This document shows positions 18,886-27,959 of a DNA stretch of 64,000 nt, piece after piece (the first letter of the stretch is position 1; every line of letters starts with the position of its first letter). Origin of the DNA: an uncultured Solobacterium sp. Lineage in GTDB: Bacteria; Bacillota_I; Bacilli_A; Erysipelotrichales; Erysipelotrichaceae. Below the pieces are notes generated by a model. It searched no databases and had not been told where the DNA came from. It saw only the letters and a program-made list of their open reading frames with translations. The stretch covers positions 1 to 64,000 of the forward strand of contig URYK01000008.1 of the NCBI GenBank assembly GCA_900552125.1, in the 5' to 3' direction. A program made the position numbers and the translations under genes.

Positions 18886-18927
18886 ACACCATATATTTTA
18901 TAGATGCGATTATAAAATATATGGTGT
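18886..18927 (-). terminator. Second of two tandem terminators after fba
   Basis: A perfect 17-bp inverted repeat (ACACCATATATTTTATA and its complement) around GATGCGAT. On the minus strand it is followed by TTTTATTTTT. Together with the stem at 18945-18968 it gives two hairpins in tandem behind the aldolase gene. Confidence 0.75.
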
Positions 18928-18942
18928 ATAAAAATTTTTATG

Positions 18943-18968
18943 AAAACGGCAGAAATATTTCCGCCGTT
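18943..18968 (-). terminator. First tandem terminator after fba
   Basis: Minus strand AACGGCGGAAATATTTCTGCCGTT folds into an 11-bp stem with one wobble pair, followed by TTCATAAAAATTTTT. It begins 13 bases after the aldolase stop. Confidence 0.7.
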
Positions 18969-18980
18969 AATATGTATGAA

Positions 18981-19850
18981 TTATTCAGCTTTTCCGTAAG
19001 AACCGAATTCTTTCATCATAGCAATTACTTTGTCTTTAATTGCATCTGCACCTGGTTTCAACAATTTACGAGGGTCATATCCTTTACCTTCTAAGTCTTT
19101 ACCAGCTTCGATATATTTACGAGTTGCTTCAGCAAATACTAACTGTAATTCAGTATTAACATTAATTTTAGAAACACCTAAAGAGATAGCTTTCGCAATC
19201 TGATCAGCAGGGATTCCTGAACCACCATGTAATACTAGTGGTTTTCCGTTTGTTACTTCCTGGATTTCAGCTAAACGATCAAAGTTTAATCCAGCCCAAT
19301 CAGCAGGATATTTACCATGGATGTTTCCGATACCAGCAGCTAGGAAATCTACACCTAGATCAGCGATAGTTTTACATTCCTGAGGATCAGCTAGTTCACC
19401 CATAGATGTAACACCATCTTCTTCACCACCGATTCCACCAACTTCACATTCGATAGATAATCCTTTAGAATGAGCTAATTCGATCATTTCTTTAGATTTA
19501 GCTAAGTTTTCTTCAAATGGATAGTGAGAACCATCAAACATTACTGAAGTAAATCCAGCTTCGATACAAGCTTTAGCTCCATCATAGCTACCATGATCCA
19601 AGTGCAATGCAACTGGAACAGTGATTCCTAAGCTATCATGAATTTCTTTAACCATAGCAACTACAGTTTTGAATCCACACATGTATTTAGCTGCACCTTC
19701 AGATACACCTAACATAACTGGTGATTTAGCTTCTTCAGCTGCTAATAAAATTGATTTTGTCCATTCAAGGTTGTTGATGTTGAATGCACCAACTGCATAG
19801 TGACCTTCGTGTGCTTTTTTAAGCATTTCTGTTGCAGATACTAATGCCAT
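18981..19850 (-). CDS. fba: Fructose-bisphosphate aldolase, class II
   Basis: Cleaves fructose 1,6-bisphosphate to dihydroxyacetone phosphate and glyceraldehyde 3-phosphate; cytoplasmic zinc enzyme of 289 residues. Seen: VGAFNINNLEW at the N-terminus, the zinc site VALHLDHGSY (His 83, Asp 84 region), SVMFDGSHYPFEEN, IECEVGGIGGEEDG (zinc Glu), GNIHGKYP (zinc His), LVLHGGSGIP (third zinc His) and KINVNTE. All class II signatures are intact. AAGGAGG precedes the ATG. Single highly expressed glycolytic gene with tandem terminators; strongly biased codon use fits this. Confidence 0.97.
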   Translation of the reverse strand: MALVSATEMLKKAHEGHYAVGAFNINNLEWTKSILLAAEEAKSPVMLGVSEGAAKYMCGFKTVVAMVKEIHDSLGITVPVALHLDHGSYDGAKACIEAGFTSVMFDGSHYPFEENLAKSKEMIELAHSKGLSIECEVGGIGGEEDGVTSMGELADPQECKTIADLGVDFLAAGIGNIHGKYPADWAGLNFDRLAEIQEVTNGKPLVLHGGSGIPADQIAKAISLGVSKINVNTELQLVFAEATRKYIEAGKDLEGKGYDPRKLLKPGADAIKDKVIAMMKEFGSYGKAE

Positions 19851-20105
19851 AATTAATTCCTCCTTTAGTATTTTACCACTATTATTCTACTTCATTTTTC
19901 CCTATTTGAAAAGCATTTGAATACATATTTTCAAAAATGATATCTAATTTCTATGTTTCATCATTCATGATTTCAATCATCATCAATTATATTAAACACA
20001 AATATAGACACAAGTAGATAAATCAGAAGCAGTACTTTCATCATACCCATAATTAGTATGCCTATACTCATGTATAAATCATTCTCTTTTCTTTCATCAA
20101 TAAAC

Positions 20106-20135
20106 TAAAAAAGAATGGACTATGCCATTCTCTTA
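20106..20135 (-). terminator. Terminator of the DUF1934-argS-rpoE operon
   Basis: Minus strand AGAATGG, loop CATAGT, CCATTCT followed by TTTTTTAG. Confidence 0.8.
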
Positions 20136-20456
20136 AAAGTCATCTTCAGAAGCTTTAACGGTTTCTTCCTCTTCTTCATAATCTTCATCAGCTTCTTCAT
20201 CAATAATGATTTCTTCTGTATCCACAACAACTTCATTATATGTGTGGCGTTCTCTTAAATCCCATTTATTGTCTTTAAGATTTACAAAACGATCATCAAG
20301 AGATAAATCACTATAGAACTGTGCAATATTGTCTTCTTCCTGTTGCTTTGTAAATCCCATGATCTGAGAAACTTCTTCCCATAAATTCAAGAAAACTAAA
20401 GCTTTATTTTTCTCTGTCAATATATCATGTGCTACATCAATCATCGGTTTTTTCAT
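20133..20456 (-). CDS. rpoE: RNA polymerase delta subunit
   Basis: A 107-residue accessory subunit of Gram-positive RNA polymerase that loosens nonspecific DNA contact and speeds recycling. Seen: an N-terminal HARE-type winged helix (about 1-75, with ALVFLNLWEEVSQIMGFTKQ) and a short acidic tail rich in Glu and Asp (80-107). The tail is shorter than in B. subtilis. It follows argS by 17 bases, as in related Firmicutes. Confidence 0.93.
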   Translation of the reverse strand: MKKPMIDVAHDILTEKNKALVFLNLWEEVSQIMGFTKQQEEDNIAQFYSDLSLDDRFVNLKDNKWDLRERHTYNEVVVDTEEIIIDEEADEDYEEEEETVKASEDDF

Positions 20457-20473
20457 AATACTAAAGAATCCTC

Positions 20474-22117
20474 CTACATTTTTTCAATTGCTTCAATGCC
20501 AATTAGATCTAAAGCGTTTCTTAAGGTTATTTTCGTAGCCTTCAGCAGCGCCAGTCTTTGTGCAGAAAGCTCTGGATGCTGAGGATCATTTACTTTACAT
20601 ACGTTATAGAAACTGTGGAAATGCTGTGCTAGCTTCTGAATATAGTTACATACCTTATGAGGAGAACGAGTACGCGCTGCATCACTCACAACATTTGTAA
20701 ACTCATTGATATATTTCATTAGTGCTATTTCTTTTTCATGTGTCAGTAATTCATAGCTATCCGCTTCTTTGATTCCATCTGCCTGACGAAGAATAGAGCA
20801 AATTCTAGCATGTGCATATTGTGCATAGTATACAGGGTTATCATTACTTTGTTTTCTAGCTAATCCTAAGTCAAAATCAAAATGTGTGTCTACTGCGCGC
20901 TGTACAAAGAAATAACGAACTGCGTCAACACCAACTTCATCACAAAGCTCACGAATCGTTACTGCATTCCCAAGTCGTTTGCTCATTTTAACTTCTTCAC
21001 CGTTTTCCACAAGTCTAACCATCTGAATGATGTCAACCTGTAATTTATCCGGATCATTTCCTAAAGCTTCTATACTTGCCTTTAAACGTGGGATATAACC
21101 ATGATGATCTGCTCCTAGTAAATCTACCAGTAAATCATATCCACGGTCTAACTTATCCTTATGATATGCAATATCTGGTACTAGATATGTATAAGAACCA
21201 TCTTTTTTTCTTAATACACGATCTTTATCATCACCAAATTTAGTTGTCGCAAACCATAAAGCTCCATCTTCTTCATAAGTTAAGCCTTTTTCAGCAAGCA
21301 CTTCCAATGCTTTTTCTACTTTTCCATCATCACGAATTTTTTGTTCACTGCTCCAAACATCAAAATGAACACGGAAGTTATCTAAATCGCGACGTATTTT
21401 TTCAAGCTCAAACTCAATTCCTTTTTCCTTAAAGAATTTCAAGTTTTCATCTGAATATTCAACATACTGTTCCTTATATTCTTCAGCTAATGCAATCGCA
21501 ATCTTTTTAACATCCTCTCCATGATATCCATCTTCAGGAAGAGTGAAATCAAGCCCTAGATGCTCACGATATCTAGCCTGTAAGCTTTTTCCTAAATTCA
21601 CAATCTGATTTCCAGCATCATTTACGTAATATTCACGACATACATCATACCCGCTAGCTTTCATCAATCGTGTAATACTATCACCCCAGGCAGCTCCTCT
21701 TGCATGCCCTAGATGAAGATCTCCAGTTGGATTTGCGGATACATATTCCACATTTACCTTCAATCCATTACCAGAATCATTGTGTCCATAGTTATCTTGT
21801 TCATTTAATACACGAGTGATAATTTCCGCAAGAGATGTATTTTTAATAGTGAAGTTTATAAATCCAGGTCCTGCAATATCACATTTCTCAATTGCACCCT
21901 GTTCCATATCCAAGGAGTCTACAATAGACTGTGCAATAACTCTAGGATTATTCTTTAAAACTCTTGTCAGCTGCATTGCGACATTGGTAGAATAATCTCC
22001 ATGACTCTTATCCTTTGGAATTTCAATCACAATATTTTCAATATCTAAATCCTGATCAAATGCTTTTTTAACCGCATCTTTTAATACCTGTTTCAAATTA
22101 CTTTCTATCTGATTCAC
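20474..22117 (-). CDS. argS: Arginyl-tRNA synthetase
   Basis: Class I synthetase of 547 residues that charges tRNA-Arg. Seen: N-terminal Add1 domain (1-90), ANPTGDLHLGHARGAAWGD with the HIGH-type site, VKMSKRLGN for KMSKS, and the DALR anticodon domain ending GIEAIEKM. The GTG at 22117 is the start: AAAGGAGG stands 6 bases before it, and the preceding gene's stop overlaps it as GTGA. An upstream ATG at 22141 would put that binding site inside the protein. Confidence 0.97.
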   Translation of the reverse strand: MNQIESNLKQVLKDAVKKAFDQDLDIENIVIEIPKDKSHGDYSTNVAMQLTRVLKNNPRVIAQSIVDSLDMEQGAIEKCDIAGPGFINFTIKNTSLAEIITRVLNEQDNYGHNDSGNGLKVNVEYVSANPTGDLHLGHARGAAWGDSITRLMKASGYDVCREYYVNDAGNQIVNLGKSLQARYREHLGLDFTLPEDGYHGEDVKKIAIALAEEYKEQYVEYSDENLKFFKEKGIEFELEKIRRDLDNFRVHFDVWSSEQKIRDDGKVEKALEVLAEKGLTYEEDGALWFATTKFGDDKDRVLRKKDGSYTYLVPDIAYHKDKLDRGYDLLVDLLGADHHGYIPRLKASIEALGNDPDKLQVDIIQMVRLVENGEEVKMSKRLGNAVTIRELCDEVGVDAVRYFFVQRAVDTHFDFDLGLARKQSNDNPVYYAQYAHARICSILRQADGIKEADSYELLTHEKEIALMKYINEFTNVVSDAARTRSPHKVCNYIQKLAQHFHSFYNVCKVNDPQHPELSAQRLALLKATKITLRNALDLIGIEAIEKM

Positions 22118-22506
22118 ACCAAATCCTCCTTTATGACCCATAAAATCCGATATCCATCAGTAACCTCATCACCACTAAGAATATCATACTCAATGGCTAT
22201 AATATTTTCCTTTTTAATATATTTATGCGTAAAAACACCAATATCAAACATTCCAAATTCTGACATAACAGAACCTGCTGTGGTCTTATTGTGTTCAAAT
22301 GATAATTGGGTAACCAATTCTCCTTTGCGCTCAATCTTTAGTCCATCATTTCTAGCTTCTATAGTCACTTTTGTATCACTGTCTTTTTCTTTATATGAAA
22401 GACTAAGACAGCCATCCTTATTCGAAAAAAAAGCCTGACCTTCATACATGAGGTAGCGTTCATTTGTATATAAATGTTTTTGCTTCACAACAATGTATTT
22501 TTTCAT
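22114..22506 (-). CDS. DUF1934 (YwiB-like) beta-barrel protein
   Basis: A 130-residue protein of the DUF1934 family, a calycin-like barrel with no known ligand. Alternating beta strands such as KYIVVKQKHLYTNERYLMYE and VTIEARNDGLKIERKG are visible. In B. subtilis ywiB also lies before argS, which supports the assignment. Frames to 22530 are excluded because the promoter -10 at 22529-22534 would place the transcript start near 22522; the ATG at 22506 is the first start inside the message. Stop overlaps the argS start by 4 bases. Confidence 0.85.
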   Translation of the reverse strand: MKKYIVVKQKHLYTNERYLMYEGQAFFSNKDGCLSLSYKEKDSDTKVTIEARNDGLKIERKGELVTQLSFEHNKTTAGSVMSEFGMFDIGVFTHKYIKKENIIAIEYDILSGDEVTDGYRILWVIKEDLV

Positions 22507-22528
22507 GTCCTCACCACTTATCATGAGC

Positions 22529-22556
22529 ATTATAGCAGAAATTGTGTATCGTGCAA
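22529..22556 (-). promoter_or_regulatory. Promoter of DUF1934-argS-rpoE
   Basis: Minus strand TTGCAC (22551-22556), 16-base spacer, then TGCTATAAT, an extended -10 (TATAAT at 22529-22534). The 5' leader is only about 15 bases. Confidence 0.75.
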
Positions 22557-23190
22557 CCTTTTTTTCATAAAAATATTCATTTTTTTCATATCCCTTTTTT
22601 CATCTCTAGAATTTTATAAAATGATAACTATATTCTACTAGTGCAATAACCTACACTATATTATAAAAGTAGAATATATTTTATATTCTACTTTTATAAT
22701 ATGAACTGTTGTTCAATTCTTGTTTATATTTTTTTACTTTCATTCAAATCAATCAAAAACAAGATACAAATCATTCATCATTATTTTAATCAGAAAAAAA
22801 TCCTTCCTTATATTATATATAGACTTATAATTTACATCATCAAAAATACAAAAACTCTTCCTTATATTATATATATGCAATTAAAGAAAAAATATACCTA
22901 TTAGTCTTAATTACATTATACTATAAATACACAACTTATTTCTTCATTTATACATAATATACTTTTATTATATTCTATAATTATAATATAGTATTGAGCA
23001 TATTCTATTTTTTTAATTATGTATAATATACTATAAATATATTAACTTTTTTCAATCAAAGTATCATACTTAATGTAGATTAATCACATATAATAATTTC
23101 ATTATATTCTATTATTTGAATATAAACTAAATTTGATTTTGTGTTTAAAACTCATACATATGCTCACACTAGTAACATAGAGGTGTTCAT
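22557..23190. other. AT-rich divergent intergenic region with a perfect 21-bp palindrome
   Basis: About 630 bases between divergent operons with no credible gene. It holds a perfect 21-bp inverted repeat with a 3-base loop at 22658-22702 and a duplicated 18-mer TTCCTTATATTATATATA at 22804-22821 and 22858-22875. The short reading frames here have no binding sites. The PBP promoter must lie near its right end. Confidence 0.6.
22658..22702. repeat. Perfect 21-bp inverted repeat, loop TTT
   Basis: Left arm ATATTATAAAAGTAGAATATA (22658-22678) and its exact complement at 22682-22702. The genes on both sides point away, so a terminator role would only make sense for antisense or small RNA transcripts. 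Confidence 0.85.
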
Positions 23191-25053
23191 ATGAGAATTG
23201 TTCGTAAGCTAATCCTAGGAAGTATATTTCTAATCCTATCGTTGCTCCTTGCTGTTTATATATATGCTTTTGTAAATCGTTTATCATTAGATGAACAACG
23301 TAAGAATATTACTGTCTATGATATAAATGGTGATGTTCTCTATGAGTCAAATTTCAAGAAAACAATGAAGTGGACAGATTTGGATGACATACCTCAGTTT
23401 ATTCAAGATGCCTTTGTCAGTGTAGAAGATAAACGATTTTATTATCATGCTGGATTTGATCCTTTCCGTATGAGTAAGGCATTAATCACCAATCTTGTTC
23501 ATCAAGACATACGTCAAGGAGGATCTACCATTACACAACAATATGCGAAGAATTTATTTCTAACAAATGAACAGACACTCTCAAGAAAGATACATGAGTT
23601 TTTCTATGCGACACGTTTAGAGATGCAATATAGTAAAGCTGATATTTTAGAAGGCTATTTAAACACGATTTATTTTGGTCATGGTGTTTATGGCATACAT
23701 GCAGCTAGTGAATATTTTTTCGATAAAGAAATGGATGAATTAAGTATTTCTGAAACCGCAATGCTGATTGGTATTCCAAATGGTCCAAGTATTTATTCTC
23801 CCTTCCTTCATGAGGATAATGCAATAGAACGCCAGAAACTGATTCTTACGGTTTTAAAAAACAATAATACAATCACAGATAAACAATACAAGCAAGCAGT
23901 AGATGATAAATTAAAGCTCTCTACCAATGTCAGTATTCAGACTTATGGGATAGATGAGTATTATATTGATGCAGTTATTGCGGAGTTGTACAATCAGAAC
24001 ATCGATTTAGATCAGGAGATCAAAGTCTACACTTACTATGATCCTGACATACAAGCTCAATTGAACAACGCAGTAAACTCTCATATTGATTTTGAAGATG
24101 AATTAGAAGTTGCGGGAATTATAACACAGCCATTTACAGGAAACATCATGGCACTTGTAGGAGGTAAGGATTATACGATATCACAATACAATCGAGCAAT
24201 CTATTCCTCACGTCAGGTTGCCAGCACAATAAAACCGCTCTTATACTACTGTGCTCTCCAACAAGGATTTACTCCAGCCACACAATTCACATCCCAAGCC
24301 ACGACCTTTCGACTTTCTGATGGGAAAGAATATGCTCCTACTAACTACAATGACCTTTATGCCAACGATCAGATGTCAATGATCAATGCTACTGCTTTAA
24401 GTGATAATATTTATGCAGTCAAGACACATTTATTTCTCGGAGTTAATTCTCTGCATAATGCTTTGCTGGATTTTCAGATAAAACAATCAGAGCCTAATCC
24501 TAGCGAAGCCTTAGGAACTGTAAACATGTCACTTTTGGAATTAAGTCGAATATATAACACTTTTGCTTCTGAAGGGCTTTTTATTAAACCAGCATTTATA
24601 TCTCGGATCACAAACAAAGACACAACACTTTATGAAAGAGATACACAAGTTAAGCGACTTCTACAGCGCGATGAAACTTTAATACTGAATCAGATGCTCA
24701 CTGCAACTTTCGATATTCAAAATCAATCTTACACATTCCCAAGTATGTATGGGCACGAGCCTAGTATTACCATTGCCGCAAAATCAGGTACTAGCGATTG
24801 GGATTCTCTCGTTATGGGATTTAACCCTGAATATACAGTAGGTATCTGGACTGGCTTTGATGATAATCGTGAATTGAATAAGCAATACTACACGATAAGC
24901 AAAGAAATATTCAAAGATACCTTTAATGGCCTATACAAAGATCGCACTGGAGTATGGTACAGACCTAGTGATCGCATCATAGAAAAGCTTGTTGATCCTA
25001 TCCATGGAAATGATGATCCAACCGGTTCTCTCTATTGGTTTTTAAAAGATTAA
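23191..25053 (+). CDS. Class A penicillin-binding protein (PBP1A family)
   Basis: A 620-residue bifunctional murein synthase at the outer membrane face. One N-terminal membrane segment (about 6-28), then a GT51 glycosyltransferase with VEDKRFYYHAGFD (catalytic Glu about 79) and GGSTITQQYAKNL (about 111-123), then a transpeptidase with SxxK as ASTIKPLLYY (about 345), SxN as LSDN and KSGTSD for the K-S/T-G motif. All active-site motifs are present. AGAGGTG precedes the ATG. It is shorter than many PBP1A proteins at the C-terminus. Followed by a secreted wall hydrolase gene. Confidence 0.95.
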   Translation: MRIVRKLILGSIFLILSLLLAVYIYAFVNRLSLDEQRKNITVYDINGDVLYESNFKKTMKWTDLDDIPQFIQDAFVSVEDKRFYYHAGFDPFRMSKALITNLVHQDIRQGGSTITQQYAKNLFLTNEQTLSRKIHEFFYATRLEMQYSKADILEGYLNTIYFGHGVYGIHAASEYFFDKEMDELSISETAMLIGIPNGPSIYSPFLHEDNAIERQKLILTVLKNNNTITDKQYKQAVDDKLKLSTNVSIQTYGIDEYYIDAVIAELYNQNIDLDQEIKVYTYYDPDIQAQLNNAVNSHIDFEDELEVAGIITQPFTGNIMALVGGKDYTISQYNRAIYSSRQVASTIKPLLYYCALQQGFTPATQFTSQATTFRLSDGKEYAPTNYNDLYANDQMSMINATALSDNIYAVKTHLFLGVNSLHNALLDFQIKQSEPNPSEALGTVNMSLLELSRIYNTFASEGLFIKPAFISRITNKDTTLYERDTQVKRLLQRDETLILNQMLTATFDIQNQSYTFPSMYGHEPSITIAAKSGTSDWDSLVMGFNPEYTVGIWTGFDDNRELNKQYYTISKEIFKDTFNGLYKDRTGVWYRPSDRIIEKLVDPIHGNDDPTGSLYWFLKD

Positions 25054-25259
25054 AGCTCTTGTGAAATGTCATGTTTTGAGAACATACTTTCATTTCTGTA
25101 TATCATTGCATAACAGGTAATTTTTTTTAAAAACAAAAAAAATCTTAAATTTTTTTAAAGTTTTAATTAAAGTTCGATTTAGCCTATAAACATCGTCTTT
25201 TTCGCAACTTTCGAAACACAGGAAAAGTGACAGAAACGTAAGATTTCAAAAAAAAAGGG

Positions 25260-25288
25260 TTGCAAATAAAAAATGCCTTTGTTACAAT
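25260..25288 (+). promoter_or_regulatory. Promoter of the secreted wall-hydrolase gene
   Basis: TTGCAA (25260-25265), 17-base spacer, TACAAT (25283-25288), about 27 bases before the ATG. Confidence 0.75.
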
Positions 25289-25314
25289 GAGGACGTTGAT
25301 GTCGAGGTGATAAC

Positions 25315-26478
25315 ATGAATTTTATCGAGAAAAACACAAAAAAAGTCGCTCTAATTCTTTGTTTAGCAACGGCAGGATCTGCAGTGACTACAGTATATGC
25401 GGCACAAAACTCTGATGGCTGGCATGGAAATGGCAGCGAAAGAGTCTACAAAATGGACGGACAGGTAAAAACAGAATCCTGGGTCTTTGACGAAGCTGGA
25501 AGTTACTACCTAGATAGTGAAGGCCATCCAATTACTAGTTCATGGAAAGAAATTAATGGTTCTACTTACTATTTTGATTCTGAAGGGCACCGTGTAAACG
25601 GAAAACAAGTAATTGATGGACATGAATACACATTCCAGAAATCAGGCGTTCTATTAACTGGATGGAACGAAGTTAGAGATACATACTATAGCGAATATGG
25701 TGTACCTGTAACTGGTGTACAGACTATCGATGGAAAAGAATATAATTTTGATGACAATGGAAAGATTGTTAGCGGATGGGCTGAAGTAAATGGTAAAAAA
25801 GTTTACTTTAAAGAAGATGGTTCATTAGCAACTAGCGAAACTAAAATTGATGGCAAAAAATATAACTTTAACGAAGATGGTACTTTAACTACAGGTTGGG
25901 TTAAAAAAGATGGTGAAAAATACTATTACACAAAATACGGCTATGTAACTAAAGGCTGGAAAACTATTGATGATAAGAAGTATTATTTCAACAAAAAAGG
26001 ACAAGCTTTAACAAGCACTGAATATGCTGGTTATAAATTTAACAAAAATGGTGTAGCTACTAAGATTAAGAAGTCAAGCAAGAAATCAAGCTCTGAATCT
26101 TCTAGCAGCAGTAGCAGCAATAGTTCACGTTCTTATAGCGCAAGTACTACTACAGTAAATGCTGATGGTGGTATTGCATCTGCAGCATTAGCTCAGATTG
26201 GTGTTGCTCAGGACTGTACTGCACTTGCAAGTAATGCATTGGCTGCTCAGGGAATTTATTTCCACGGATGGCCTGCAGAATATATGTCTTTAGGAACAAT
26301 CACTAGTAATCCTCAGCCAGGAGATTTAGTTTACTATGATGATGGTGGCGCTGGTGTTCCTCATATCGCAGTATATGTAGGTAATGGTCAGGCTGTTCAT
26401 GGTGGATGGCTAGGTACTACTGTAAAAGGTTCTGTTTATGTAGGCAGCACTCCTGTATACATTCGTGTTACTAAATAA
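25315..26478 (+). CDS. Secreted cell-wall-binding NlpC/P60-type hydrolase
   Basis: A 387-residue exported protein. Signal peptide 1-30 (cleavage near VYAAQN). Residues 33-250 hold about ten tandem wall-binding repeats of the choline/glucan-binding type, each with a GW-like and a YYF-like part (for example GWAEVNGKKVYF and GWKTIDDKKYYF). A Ser-rich linker (252-278) leads to a papain-like domain with Cys 301 in QDCTAL, His 350 in VPHIAVYVG and His 362. It probably cleaves peptidoglycan stem peptides while bound to the wall. Own promoter and terminator. NlpC/P60 and CHAP are both possible labels; the short Cys-His spacing leaves this open. Confidence 0.87.
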   Translation: MNFIEKNTKKVALILCLATAGSAVTTVYAAQNSDGWHGNGSERVYKMDGQVKTESWVFDEAGSYYLDSEGHPITSSWKEINGSTYYFDSEGHRVNGKQVIDGHEYTFQKSGVLLTGWNEVRDTYYSEYGVPVTGVQTIDGKEYNFDDNGKIVSGWAEVNGKKVYFKEDGSLATSETKIDGKKYNFNEDGTLTTGWVKKDGEKYYYTKYGYVTKGWKTIDDKKYYFNKKGQALTSTEYAGYKFNKNGVATKIKKSSKKSSSESSSSSSSNSSRSYSASTTTVNADGGIASAALAQIGVAQDCTALASNALAAQGIYFHGWPAEYMSLGTITSNPQPGDLVYYDDGGAGVPHIAVYVGNGQAVHGGWLGTTVKGSVYVGSTPVYIRVTK

Positions 26479-26480
26479 TT

Positions 26481-26507
26481 AAAAGAAGGTTTATCCTTCT
26501 TTTTTTC
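26481..26507 (+). terminator. Terminator of the wall-hydrolase gene
   Basis: AAAAGAAGG, loop TTTAT, CCTTCTTTTTTTC directly after the stop codon. Confidence 0.85.
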
Positions 26508-26628
26508 TTTATTATCTTAATTTTTCTTAAATTTTACTATTTTTATTCGTTCTAAGCATTATTTCTGTTATTCATGCTTAATTATACATAAAAATATTAA
26601 AAGCTTGTTAAAACGTTTAAAACAAGCA

Positions 26629-26668
26629 AAAAAGGCACACCCTCATTTATATCAGAGAGTGTGCTTTT
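26629..26668 (-). terminator. Terminator of nagA
   Basis: GCACACCCTC (26635-26644) and GAGAGTGTGC (26655-26664) pair with one wobble, with A and T runs outside. A second weaker hairpin, GCTTGTT/AACAAGC, lies at 26603-26627. Confidence 0.8.
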
Positions 26669-27778
26669 TTATACCATACTACGTCCATTTATAATGACAT
26701 CTTTTATTTTAAAATCATGTGTTAAGACAACCAGATTAATTCTTCTTCCTAACCCGATCTCATAAGAATATGATTTCAGCATTTTAGCTGCATTCGTAGA
26801 ACACATTTGAATACAGGAAGAAAGATTATAATCCAGTTTTTCATATAAGAACTGAAATATATCTAATAAATCATGAATACTGCCTAATAAAACATTATCT
26901 TTATAAACCGCACCATCTTTTACTATGCTGCCATCTTTCAATGTAAAGCCATTAGGATACGTAAAGCCTGAAAACAAAGTACCGTCACTAACCGCAACTA
27001 CTCGATTCGTCCCTAATAACTGAATCAGCCATCTTAGCATTTCCTTTTGAATATGCACTCCATCAACAATAATCTCACATAAGCAGTTCGATAAAAATGC
27101 TGCATCCATAATTCCCGGCTTACTAGAGTCGATACCTGGCATGGTATTCCCTAGATGAGTTATTTGTGTTGCTCCTTTTTCAAATGCCTGCAATGTTTGC
27201 GCATAATCGGCATTAGTATGTCCTAAAGACACCTCTACACCATATAAATGCAGTAAAGAAATAGCCTCCATTGCATTTGGAAGTTCTGGTGCTATTGTCA
27301 TAATTCTTATATCATCATGATATTCTGATAAAAAATCTTCCAACTCACCTAAATGAATATCTTGTAGATTTTCTTTTTTTATCGCACCACATTGATCTGG
27401 ATGTAAATAAGGTCCTTCTAAATGTGTACCTTCATATCTAGCTCCACGATAATCACCACGAAATGCCCTACGGTATGCATCTAAATAGGTTTTATATACA
27501 CTCAAAGAATTAGCTCTTATTGTAGGGCAAAAAGAAGTAATTCCTCTTTTCGCATATTCTTTCGCAAGCATATGCAGATGTTTTTTATCTGTACTTTCAC
27601 AAGTTAACCCATGAAAACCATGAGTATGAATATCCACAAGTCCAGGTATGGCAATATCACTCATCATGTGTGGTGTTTTATAATCTATACGTTCCACTAT
27701 TCCATTTTCTAAATGCAAATCACCAAATACCATTGTACCATCTAACATGAATTTTACATTCTCAATGATTCGTTTCAT
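26669..27778 (-). CDS. nagA: N-acetylglucosamine-6-phosphate deacetylase
   Basis: A 369-residue amidohydrolase-fold enzyme that removes acetate from GlcNAc-6-phosphate in amino-sugar and wall recycling. Seen: IPGLVDIHTHGFHG (metal HxH, about 47-60), THLEGPYLHP (metal Glu about 122), VSLGHTNADY (His), QITHLGNTMPG (His) and the catalytic Asp in VAVSDGTLFSG. Typical NagA has HLFNAM and TDA at the last two sites, so this is a divergent member. Start: AAAGGA lies 9 bases before ATG 27778. No nagB is nearby. Confidence 0.87.
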   Translation of the reverse strand: MKRIIENVKFMLDGTMVFGDLHLENGIVERIDYKTPHMMSDIAIPGLVDIHTHGFHGLTCESTDKKHLHMLAKEYAKRGITSFCPTIRANSLSVYKTYLDAYRRAFRGDYRGARYEGTHLEGPYLHPDQCGAIKKENLQDIHLGELEDFLSEYHDDIRIMTIAPELPNAMEAISLLHLYGVEVSLGHTNADYAQTLQAFEKGATQITHLGNTMPGIDSSKPGIMDAAFLSNCLCEIIVDGVHIQKEMLRWLIQLLGTNRVVAVSDGTLFSGFTYPNGFTLKDGSIVKDGAVYKDNVLLGSIHDLLDIFQFLYEKLDYNLSSCIQMCSTNAAKMLKSYSYEIGLGRRINLVVLTHDFKIKDVIINGRSMV

Positions 27779-27932
27779 ATGAACACATCCTTTATTTTTA
27801 TTGTATTGCATTAAAACATCATTTACAAGTAAATGCATAAACTTCTTTAGAAATTCTTTTGAAATTTCACCTAAATTCCTTAATACTTTTTTCTTATACT
27901 TTTTTTGAGGTAGAAATTGTACTAATCTGTTG

Positions 27933-27938
27933 TATAAT
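27933..27938 (+). promoter_or_regulatory. -10 element of the two-component operon
   Basis: A perfect TATAAT after TTG; no good -35 was seen at 16-18 bases. It lies 21 bases before the response-regulator ATG and inside any longer reading frame, which fixes that start. Confidence 0.55.
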
Positions 27939-27959
27939 GAACAAAAAGGGGTGGTACTA

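Noticed and set aside
22701..22904. Plus-strand frame of 67 codons in the AT-rich region
   Set aside because: No binding site, low-complexity AT composition, overlaps the large palindrome and the duplicated 18-mer.
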